A DNA stretch of 6,557 nt from NCBI GenBank assembly GCA_011390855.1, contig JAABRN010000018.1, positions 1-6,557 of the forward strand, read 5' to 3'. A program made the translations under genes and the position numbers. The notes under the pieces were generated by a model that had not been told where the DNA came from, made no database searches, and saw only the letters and a program-made list of their open reading frames with translations. This document shows positions 1 through 6,104 of the stretch, piece by piece (position 1 is the stretch's first letter; every line of letters begins with the position of its first letter). This stretch comes from Hydrogenophaga sp. (lineage in GTDB: Bacteria; Pseudomonadota; Gammaproteobacteria; Burkholderiales; Burkholderiaceae_C).

Positions 1-45
1 AGTGGCGCACCCAAGGTCAAGAACGCGAGCGGTCCGTGGGTAACC

Positions 46-1998
46 TCAGACGGCTTGTTTCAGGAGCACGGTTTCTGCACCCTGTTCCAGGAAAACCCAG
101 TCGACGATGTCGCTGTTGGAGGCATAGCCTGCCACCAGCTGCGCCAGCATGGCCTTCATTTGCCCCACGTCGTTGGCGTTGAGTGCCACTTCAAAGGCCT
201 TGAGCTGTACTTGCAAGGCATCCCAAGGAATGAAGTCCTCGTGGGCTTTCATGATCAAGGGGTGCGAAGTGGGCTTGGGGTTGTCACCAATCAGCAGTTC
301 TTCAAACAGCTTTTCACCCGGGCGCAGGCCAGTGATCTGGATCGCGATGTCGCCATCGGGATTCTTTTCATCCTTGAGGGTCAGGCCAGAGAGTTCGATC
401 ATGCGCGTGGCGAGGTCCATGATCCTGACGGGTGCTCCCATGTCCAGCACGAATACGTCGCCCCCTTTGGCCATGGCCCCTGCCTGAATCACCAGCTGCG
501 CTGCCTCCGGGATGGTCATGAAATAGCGGGTGATGTCCGGGTGGGTCAGGGTGATGGGGCCACCGTCGCGCACCTGTTGGCGGAACTTGGGTACCACCGA
601 ACCGGACGATCCAAGCACGTTGCCGAAACGGACCATGGAGAAGCGGGTCCGGGAGCCCTTGTCTGCCAAGGCTTGCAGTGCCATTTCTGCCAGCCGTTTG
701 CTGGCACCCATGATGTTGGTGGGGCGCACAGCCTTGTCGGTGCTGATCAGCACAAAATCGGACACACCCAGTTCGGCTGCCACCTTGGCCACAGTGATGG
801 TGCCAATGGCGTTGTTCTTGATGCCTTCCAGCGGGTTGTGCTCCACCAGCGGCACATGCTTGTAGGCTGCCGCGTGGTAAACGGTGTCAGGCTTCCAGGT
901 TGACAAGATCTCGCGCATGCGCTCTTCGTCCCGCACTGAAGCCAGCAGCGGGACCAGTCGGGCCTCCGATCCCTCCAGCCGTGCGTTCAACTCCTGATGC
1001 ACTTCGTAAAGCGCGAATTCGCTCTGATCGATCAGCAGCAGCGATGCGGGCTCCACCTTGAGGATCTGGCGACACAGTTCGCTGCCAATGGAGCCACCCG
1101 CGCCAGTCACAAGCACCACTTTGCCGGTGATGTTCTTGCCCAGCAAGATATGGTTGGGACTGACGGGTTCACGACCCAGCAGGTCATCAATGTCCAGCTC
1201 ACGCAGGTCAGATATGTTCACCTTGCCTTGCGCCAGTTCACTCACACTGGGCAATGTGCGCACCAGCACATGGACCGGGCGCATCTCTTCAATGATTTCA
1301 TTGCGGCGATGGCGGCTGGCCGAAGGCATGGCCAACAGCACCGTGCTCACTTGCAACGTGTTGACAAGGCTCTGGAGATCGGCCGGGCTGTAGATGGACA
1401 GGCCGTTCAGCACATGACCGTGCAGCCTGTCGTCATCGTCCATGAATCCAACCACACGCATCTCGTGGCTGTTGCTCATGGCTGCAGCCAGCTGGCGCCC
1501 GGCGTTGCCCGCACCATAAATCAGGACACGAGGCAGCGCTGCCAGTTTGAGTTGATTCTGGTACATGCCTCCTAGCCAGAAGCCTGCGAGCGCACGGGAA
1601 GTTCCCACGCCCAGCAACAGCAGCATGGGCTGGATGAGGCCTATGGTGCGGGGCACACCCGGCACGCCGATGGCCGTGAACACTGTGGCGTAAAGGATGG
1701 CAAACACGCCGATGGTCTTGAACACAGTGACCATCGCGGACAGGCCCGAATACCTGAAGATGGCGCGGTAAAACCCGTTGACAACAAACAGAGGCAGGGC
1801 GATGGCCAGTGCCGCGAGCACAGCCCAGATGGGCTGCCAGTAGGGGTCTCCTGAGAGCTTGATCCATTCGCCCAGCCGGAGGTAGTAGGCGAGCCAGACG
1901 GCGAGCACACACATGGTGGCGTCGACCGAGAGCACGACCAGGCGTTTGGCCGCGCGCGGCATGCCCAGGATGGGGATGGCAAATCGATTCAGGAACAT
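46..1998 (-). CDS. wbpM: Membrane-anchored UDP-GlcNAc 4,6-dehydratase, WbpM/PglF/CapD family
   Basis: This 650-residue protein has the size and layout of full-length WbpM/PglF enzymes, unlike the short soluble FlaA1 type. Four hydrophobic segments lie at about residues 17-40, 56-76, 88-112 and 118-145. A first Rossmann-like region follows (YGAGNAGRQ, 161-169), then the catalytic SDR domain: NAD(P)-binding TGAGGSIG (298-305), AAAYKHVPLVE (376-386), STDKAV (419-424) and MGASKR (430-435). The family uses a Met-x-x-x-Lys pair in place of Tyr-x-x-x-Lys; here these are M430 and K434. RPGEKLFEELL (559-569) is a conserved C-terminal motif. Known family reaction: UDP-GlcNAc to UDP-4-keto-6-deoxy-GlcNAc at the inner membrane. 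Stop is TGA. The start gives a proper N-terminus before the first membrane segment, but its ribosome binding site is weak. It is last in the run, 142 bases after the sugar transferase. The family is certain; the exact substrate is inferred. Confidence 0.95.
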   Translation of the reverse strand: MFLNRFAIPILGMPRAAKRLVVLSVDATMCVLAVWLAYYLRLGEWIKLSGDPYWQPIWAVLAALAIALPLFVVNGFYRAIFRYSGLSAMVTVFKTIGVFAILYATVFTAIGVPGVPRTIGLIQPMLLLLGVGTSRALAGFWLGGMYQNQLKLAALPRVLIYGAGNAGRQLAAAMSNSHEMRVVGFMDDDDRLHGHVLNGLSIYSPADLQSLVNTLQVSTVLLAMPSASRHRRNEIIEEMRPVHVLVRTLPSVSELAQGKVNISDLRELDIDDLLGREPVSPNHILLGKNITGKVVLVTGAGGSIGSELCRQILKVEPASLLLIDQSEFALYEVHQELNARLEGSEARLVPLLASVRDEERMREILSTWKPDTVYHAAAYKHVPLVEHNPLEGIKNNAIGTITVAKVAAELGVSDFVLISTDKAVRPTNIMGASKRLAEMALQALADKGSRTRFSMVRFGNVLGSSGSVVPKFRQQVRDGGPITLTHPDITRYFMTIPEAAQLVIQAGAMAKGGDVFVLDMGAPVRIMDLATRMIELSGLTLKDEKNPDGDIAIQITGLRPGEKLFEELLIGDNPKPTSHPLIMKAHEDFIPWDALQVQLKAFEVALNANDVGQMKAMLAQLVAGYASNSDIVDWVFLEQGAETVLLKQAV

Positions 1999-2140
1999 TT
2001 GAAGCTATCCATGGGCTGCTGAATGATACCCCTTGGCTTTTTTCCAGCTGGCCGACCTTCGACCAGCACTCTGACGTGCTGCCTGCCCAGGCAGAGGATG
2101 TCTGTCTTTCTGGTCTGCCGAAGAGTGCGCGGCAGCGTTG
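1999..2140 (-). other. Intergenic gap with two overlapping short hairpins
   Basis: This 142-base non-coding stretch separates the sugar transferase stop from the dehydratase start, where the four genes before it overlap. It holds two possible stems that share three bases. One is CTGCCT/AGGCAG (2079-2084 with 2089-2094, 4-base loop); the other is CAGCAC/GTGCTG (2064-2069 with 2076-2081, 6-base loop). Both cannot form at once. No U-run follows either stem on the minus strand, so neither looks like an intrinsic terminator. A run of six A on the minus strand (T on the plus strand near 2038-2043) follows later. I found no convincing -35/-10 pair. The gap may be only a spacer, or may carry a weak internal promoter or RNA-processing site. 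Confidence 0.35.
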
Positions 2141-2701
2141 TCAGTGCGTGATGCCGTCACGCTTCAATACGCGCAACGCAGTCAGAAGCAGTATTTTCAG
2201 GTCAAACCCCATGGACCGTTGTTGCAAATACTCCACATCGAGCCTCACTTTGGCAGGGATGGGGATTTCATCGCGGCCGTTGATTTGTGCCCAACCCGTG
2301 AGTCCTGGGACCAGCTCGTGCACTCCGTGTTCGGTCCTGAGCGCCACCAGATCATCCTGGTTGAACAGCGCTGGGCGCGGCCCCACCAGACTCATGTCGC
2401 CTTTCAGAATGCTCCACAACTGGGGCAATTCGTCCAGGCTGCTCTTGCGCAGGAAAGGGCCAATGGGGGTCAGGTAGGCGTCGGGGTTGTCCAGCAGGTG
2501 GGTGGCGACTGCGGGCGTGTCGACGCGCATGGTGCGGAACTTCGGCATCTTGAAGATGCGGTTGTGGCGGCCCACACGGTCACTCCAGTAGAGCGCAGGC
2601 CCTTTGGATGTGGCTCGCACCATCACAGCCAGCACCGCCAGCGGAATCAGCAGCACCAAGCTGGCGAGCAACGCCACGGTCAGATCGAGCAAGCGCTTCA
2701 T
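2141..2701 (-). CDS. Small monotopic undecaprenyl-phosphate sugar-1-phosphate transferase (PglC/WreU-like)
   Basis: The 186-residue protein is a complete minimal bacterial sugar transferase domain, the size of PglC and lacking the extra N-terminal membrane region of WbaP/WcaJ enzymes. It starts with one hydrophobic segment (about residues 4-28), which in this family forms a re-entrant membrane helix; Pro20 may be its break point. Further motifs are KFRTM (54-58), the catalytic Asp-Glu pair in LDELPQLW (D90, E91), GDMSLVGPRP (101-110) and PGLTGWAQINGR (132-143). Family role: transfer of a sugar phosphate from a UDP-sugar to undecaprenyl phosphate on the cytoplasmic face, the first step of glycan assembly. 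Next to a 4,6-dehydratase and a reductase, the likely sugar is QuiNAc, FucNAc or the 4-keto precursor. Its ATG overlaps the preceding TGA by four bases and has a good ribosome binding site. The family is firm; the sugar is inferred. Confidence 0.93.
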   Translation of the reverse strand: MKRLLDLTVALLASLVLLIPLAVLAVMVRATSKGPALYWSDRVGRHNRIFKMPKFRTMRVDTPAVATHLLDNPDAYLTPIGPFLRKSSLDELPQLWSILKGDMSLVGPRPALFNQDDLVALRTEHGVHELVPGLTGWAQINGRDEIPIPAKVRLDVEYLQQRSMGFDLKILLLTALRVLKRDGITH

Positions 2702-3624
2702 CGGGAGCCACCTCTGGCCATGTTTTGCAGACCTTCCAGCACGGTCAGTGGCGGTGACCAGCTCAGTGCTTTTTTGGTGGGTGCCGCGTCCACCTGAAGC
2801 GAATCCACCAGCCGGGCCACTTCGGCTTGATGCCCGGTCAGGCGCCCGCCCAGGCGCAGCAAGCTCACCGGAACCGGCACCAACTTGGCGCTTCGGCCCA
2901 TGGCCAGTGCCATTTGCCGGACCAGATCCGGTGTAGACAGATCTTCATCGTCCGACACCAAAAAAGTGCGGCCAGTGGCCGCAGGATGGTCAACGCAGCG
3001 CACCAGCAGGTCGGTCAGGTTGCCGAGCGCCACCAATGAGCGCCGGTTTTTGATGCTGCCCAGTGGCAGTGGCAGGCCACTCGCCACCAGCTTCAACAGG
3101 CGCGCCATGTTGGCAGCTACGCCGGGGCCATAGACCAGTGGTGGCCTCACCACAACCCCCTCCAATCCGGTGGTGCCGCAGACCGCCCAGAGCGCTTGTT
3201 CCGCCTCCCATTTGGACTGACCGTAGGCATCCTGGGGGGCTGGTGTGTCAGTGGCGCGGAAAGGTGCGCCGGGTAAGGTGGCTTCCCCGTGCACCTTGAC
3301 CGAACTCACGAACACCAGCCGCTGCACGCCCGCCAGGGCCGCCTGTTCGGCCAGGCGGCGTGTGCCTGCAACATTCACGCTGCGAAATGCATCCAGTGCA
3401 TCTGCCTCGGTTTCTTTCATCACATGCACTCGGGCGGCGCAATGGATCACGCTGGTTACCCCTTGCAGGGCCTCGGACCAGTCGGTGTCCGGGCCAATGT
3501 TGCCCACGGCCACAAGGCCAGCGCCGGGTTGCCGGCTCAGTGCTCGCGCGGCATGACCTGAGCGCGCAAGCGCGGCCACCAAGGCGCTTCCCACGAAGCC
3601 GCTGGCACCTGTGACCGCGATCAT
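2698..3624 (-). CDS. NAD(P)-dependent SDR-family nucleotide-sugar 4-reductase/epimerase (WbpV/WreQ-like)
   Basis: The 308-residue protein is an extended short-chain dehydrogenase/epimerase. The dinucleotide-binding motif TGASGFVG (residues 5-12) follows the first Met directly. HCAARVHVM (61-69), the catalytic serine region VSSVKVHGE (106-114), YGQSK with Y134 and K138, and VVRPPLVYGPG (158-168) come next. HCAARVHVM and the NRRSLV region (193-198) are typical of the group holding WbpV, WbpK and WreQ, which reduce UDP-4-keto-6-deoxy-GlcNAc to UDP-QuiNAc or UDP-FucNAc; I recall these motifs and could not align them. The frame is open upstream to 3954, but that part reads as the shadow of the acyltransferase gene. 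The start at 3624 fits the Rossmann fold and overlaps the preceding TGA by four bases. With the adjacent dehydratase and sugar transferase it fits a QuiNAc/FucNAc module. A 4-epimerase role is the main alternative. Confidence 0.9.
   Translation of the reverse strand: MIAVTGASGFVGSALVAALARSGHAARALSRQPGAGLVAVGNIGPDTDWSEALQGVTSVIHCAARVHVMKETEADALDAFRSVNVAGTRRLAEQAALAGVQRLVFVSSVKVHGEATLPGAPFRATDTPAPQDAYGQSKWEAEQALWAVCGTTGLEGVVVRPPLVYGPGVAANMARLLKLVASGLPLPLGSIKNRRSLVALGNLTDLLVRCVDHPAATGRTFLVSDDEDLSTPDLVRQMALAMGRSAKLVPVPVSLLRLGGRLTGHQAEVARLVDSLQVDAAPTKKALSWSPPLTVLEGLQNMARGGSR
2708..2715 (-). promoter_or_regulatory. Ribosome binding site of the sugar transferase
   Basis: On the minus strand AGAGGTGG lies 6 bases before the ATG at 2701, inside the last codons of the reductase gene. 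It is the clearest Shine-Dalgarno match in the window and supports this start and the ATGA overlap. Confidence 0.7.
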
Positions 3625-4760
3625 GATCGCAACGCAGCCTGTGCGTGTGCCTGCTTGCTCTTGCCGAGCGTGAAGGGCAGGTACCTTTCCATCACGAACA
3701 CCGCAGGCACCAGGCACAGTGCCGAGACGCCCAATACGATCAGGCCCAGCCCCACATCGTTGTCGATCACCTGAATGGGCGTGCTCAGCAAGCCGCTCAA
3801 CACCACCTTCACCGATTTGATGATCAGCATGTGGATCAGCATGATGGACAGGCTGTAACGGCCGACGAATGCCAGCCATCCACACCACGGATCTGCCACA
3901 TTCACCAGCACCACCACCATCAGCGTGCCGCAGAAGGCGAACAGGAGAAACCAAAGCGGGTTGCCCATGATGCCCTCACCGAAGCCGACGAAACCATTGA
4001 CCTGGCTGAAGAAGCTGATCGCGATGAAGGCAGCCAGCAGCCACCAGCGGGTGGACTGCCCCAAGGCTTGAAGCACCCGCCCGGTATGGAAACGGTAGCC
4101 GGCCTGGAAGAAGATCAGCGCGCTGAGGGCAGCGACCCCACTGAACGGGAGCGTCACCCGATCGCCCAACGCCAGACCCAGGCCCGTGAGCAGCGCGATG
4201 GCAACCCATTGACCAGCTGGGCTGCGGATGTAGGTGTTGATCAGGTACCCCAACACGAATGTCCAGAACAAGGCCAGCACGAACCACACTGGGCCATTGA
4301 TGATGCGGCCTTCACCAATCGTGCCAATGAAGATGCCCGCGAGCGGTTTCCACAAGCCGTAGTCAAATTGCGGAACCTGCAGGCCCTGGCGCTGCGCCAG
4401 CATGTAGCCCGCCACATAGAACAGGTAGCCCAGGAAGGCGTACCAGAGGTAGGGCACGATCAGCGTGCGCAGCTTCTTCTGCACCACACCAACCAGTGGC
4501 CCCGCGCCAGGCCTGAGGGTGAGGCCGGAGATGAAGAAGAACAGCGGCACATGAAAGGCGTAGATGTACACATACAACGCCGAAGGTGTGACGGTAGAGT
4601 ACACGTGCCCGAAGAAGATCAGCAGAATGCCGATCCCCTTGGCCGAGTCGATCCACTGGGTGCGCTCTGCTCCCTTGCGAGCCACCGTTGGCGGCGCCAT
4701 TCGGGTATTGGCGCCGGTGTTGAGGTCAGACGCGACTGGCATGGCCTTTGTGCAGGGCAT
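3621..4760 (-). CDS. Acyltransferase-3 family membrane O-acetyltransferase (NolL/fucose 4-O-acetylase-like)
   Basis: This 379-residue integral membrane protein has about ten hydrophobic segments. WIDSAKGIGILLIFFGHV (36-53) with His52 is the hallmark first helix of the acyltransferase-3 family, and its wording is closest to the fucose 4-O-acetylase (NolL) branch. AFHVPLFFFISG (68-79), GPVWFVLALF (156-165) and YSLSIMLIHML (302-312) are further family motifs. Such proteins move an acetyl group, usually from acetyl-CoA, across or within the inner membrane onto a sugar hydroxyl. Here the target is probably a residue of the cluster's glycan. The start at 4760 shares one base with the glycosyltransferase stop (TGATG), which suggests coupled translation. 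Met7 (4742) and Met21 (4700) are possible later starts, since the first 35 residues are unconserved in look. The family is clear; substrate and position are not. Confidence 0.92.
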   Translation of the reverse strand: MPCTKAMPVASDLNTGANTRMAPPTVARKGAERTQWIDSAKGIGILLIFFGHVYSTVTPSALYVYIYAFHVPLFFFISGLTLRPGAGPLVGVVQKKLRTLIVPYLWYAFLGYLFYVAGYMLAQRQGLQVPQFDYGLWKPLAGIFIGTIGEGRIINGPVWFVLALFWTFVLGYLINTYIRSPAGQWVAIALLTGLGLALGDRVTLPFSGVAALSALIFFQAGYRFHTGRVLQALGQSTRWWLLAAFIAISFFSQVNGFVGFGEGIMGNPLWFLLFAFCGTLMVVVLVNVADPWCGWLAFVGRYSLSIMLIHMLIIKSVKVVLSGLLSTPIQVIDNDVGLGLIVLGVSALCLVPAVFVMERYLPFTLGKSKQAHAQAALRS

Positions 4761-5710
4761 CAGCGGGGCTGATCCCGGCTTTCCAGTGTGAGTGCGCGCA
4801 CTTCCTCCAGCAGCTTGCGGTTTGCCGAGAGCAGATCGGCCACGAAGGCCACCAGAATGGTGTGGAAGCCGATGATCATCAGCGAGCTGGCCAGAATCAG
4901 GCTCTGGATGTGTCCGTCATATCCGAACTCGCTGGTGAACCACTTGTACAGGAAGCGCAGGCCAATGAGAAAACCAATACCGAACAGCGTGACGCCGATG
5001 GTTCCAAAGAACCGGAACGGCCGGTAGATCACGAACACACGAATGATGGTGACGATGCTGCGCTGAATGTACGAAGGAATGCTTTTGACCAGACGCGAAG
5101 GGCGCAAGTCGCCATTGACGCGAACCGGCACCGAGGTGATGGCCATGTTCTTCTGACCCGCCTGGATGATGGTCTCCAGCGTGTAGGTGTAGTCGCTAAA
5201 GACAACCAGGCGGCGGGCTGCCGCGCGGCTGATGGCGCGAAAACCGCTGGGCGCATCCGGAATGTCGGTCTTGCTGGCCACGCGCACCACCCAGCTGCCC
5301 AGTTTTTGCAGCAGCTTCTTGATGGGGCTGAAGTGCTCGATGGTCTGGATCGGCCGGGCACCCACCACAATGTCTGCCCGGCGTTCAAGAATGGGCTGGG
5401 TGAGCAACGGAATGTCGTCTGCGTTGTACTGGTTGTCGGCGTCTGTGTTGACGATGACGTCGGCGCCGTGTTCCAGGCAGGCCTGCAGGCCATTCATGAA
5501 TCCACGAGCCAGACCCTGGTTGCGCGTGTGCCGAACCACATGGTCCACACCATTGGCGAGCGCCACTTCCACCGTGTTGTCGGTGCAGCCGTCATCAATG
5601 ATGAGCCACTCGACCTTGTCGAACCCTGGGACTTCTCTGGGCAGGGCAGACAGTGCAATGGCAAGCGTGCCCGCTTCGTTGAAGCACGGGATCTGGATGA
5701 TGAGTTTCAT
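4760..5710 (-). CDS. Family 2 glycosyltransferase, DPM/GtrB-like with C-terminal membrane helices
   Basis: The 316-residue protein has an N-terminal GT-A domain: IQIPCFNEAGTL (5-16), IIDDGCTDNT (37-46), NQGLARGFMNGL (64-75) and the metal/nucleotide-binding NTDADNQY (88-95). SGFRAISRAAARRL (155-168) and YTLETIIQAGQKN (176-188) match the DPM1/DPG-synthase-like branch of GT2. Two hydrophobic segments at about 234-256 and 268-292 anchor the C-terminus, followed by a charged tail with LLEEVRAL (300-307). Enzymes of this shape often load a hexose on polyprenyl phosphate, though some extend a glycan directly; the sugar cannot be read from sequence. An in-frame TAG at 5726-5728 makes the ATG at 5710 the first possible start. 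No clear Shine-Dalgarno precedes it. It heads the run of overlapping genes, sharing one base with the acyltransferase. Confidence 0.92.
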   Translation of the reverse strand: MKLIIQIPCFNEAGTLAIALSALPREVPGFDKVEWLIIDDGCTDNTVEVALANGVDHVVRHTRNQGLARGFMNGLQACLEHGADVIVNTDADNQYNADDIPLLTQPILERRADIVVGARPIQTIEHFSPIKKLLQKLGSWVVRVASKTDIPDAPSGFRAISRAAARRLVVFSDYTYTLETIIQAGQKNMAITSVPVRVNGDLRPSRLVKSIPSYIQRSIVTIIRVFVIYRPFRFFGTIGVTLFGIGFLIGLRFLYKWFTSEFGYDGHIQSLILASSLMIIGFHTILVAFVADLLSANRKLLEEVRALTLESRDQPR

Positions 5711-5986
5711 GAATTCGAGTGGTAGCTATCGCTGAGCGCGACGAAAGAGACTCTCTTAGACCGGGTTCTGCACAGATATGGCTCAACATACAGGCCATGC
5801 GAGGGATTCAAGCGGCAGAGGCGCGAGGGGGCATCCATCCCATCCTGAAGTCCGCGTGCTCCAGCGTCAGGCTTGGATTGTAGTCAGGCCAATGCCCCGA
5901 GCTTTTCCGCAGTCCTGTGTTTTGGCTCGCACACCCAAGGCGAAGTCCCACACACGGAGAAGGCGGATCTGACAGATTCGCACAAG
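5711..5986 (-). other. Region without a convincing gene, upstream of the glycosyltransferase
   Basis: Between the end of the propeller frame and the glycosyltransferase start I see no well-supported gene, though a shifted reading of the propeller gene may enter it down to 5808. It should hold the promoter for the five downstream genes if they are not read through from upstream. I could not find a -35/-10 pair good enough to call; TTGAGC on the minus strand near 5780-5785 has no well-spaced partner. There is no GC-rich hairpin with a U-run to end the upstream transcript. Confidence 0.5.
5745..5757. repeat. 13-base palindrome AAGAGACTCTCTT upstream of the glycosyltransferase
   Basis: Two perfect 6-base arms (AAGAGA and TCTCTT) surround one central base, 35 bases upstream of the glycosyltransferase start. 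The short centre suits a protein-binding site better than an RNA hairpin. A single such site can arise by chance, and no regulator is known from the window. Confidence 0.3.
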
Positions 5987-6104
5987 TCATCCGTATGCCC
6001 GATGTTGCTGCCTCGATTTCCACCGTCGGATCCATGACCTTGTACGGTATCGAAATTTCATCAGCATCAACATTTTCGGGCCGTGTGACGCCAGTGTTTT
6101 CATC
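5808..6104 (-). pseudogene. Possible frame-shifted C-terminal continuation of the propeller gene
   Basis: From 6104 a second minus-strand frame stays open for 98 codons to a TGA at 5808. It begins DENTGVTRPENVDADEIS, which reads as normal acidic protein, whereas the original frame becomes rich in Met, Arg and Lys at the same place. A stop at 6147-6149 closes this frame just upstream, so the two frames join only near 6105-6107. That spot is a CCC run on the minus strand, and one lost C would explain the switch. The last 60 or so codons look less protein-like, so the true end is uncertain. Confidence 0.35.

Noticed and set aside
1..45. Possible start or end of another gene after the dehydratase
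   Set aside because: The 45 bases hold no ATG start with a binding site and no terminator; too short to judge.
55..903. 282-codon open frame on the plus strand opposite the dehydratase
   Set aside because: It lies wholly within the conserved catalytic domain of the dehydratase and has a His/Gln-rich composition with no recognisable motif.
2021..2045. TATCAT on the minus strand as a -10 box for the dehydratase
   Set aside because: The sequence 17 bases upstream (CCAGCT) bears no likeness to a -35 box.
3625..3954. 110-codon N-terminal extension of the reductase frame
   Set aside because: It overlaps the acyltransferase gene, reads as low-quality protein rich in Arg, Gly and His, and would put 110 residues before a Rossmann motif that normally begins the protein.
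3645..4772. 375-codon open frame on the plus strand opposite the acyltransferase
   Set aside because: It is rich in Gln, His and Glu with no fold-like pattern, and mirrors a clear membrane protein gene. It is a by-product of GC-rich codon use.
4748..5725. 325-codon open frame on the plus strand opposite the glycosyltransferase
   Set aside because: It covers a well-supported GT2 gene, shows no motif, and has the Asp/His/Gln-rich composition of an antisense shadow.
5720..5735. GGTAGCTATCGC, somewhat like part of the JUMPstart/ops element
   Set aside because: It is on the plus strand while the genes run on the minus strand, and the rest of the element is missing.
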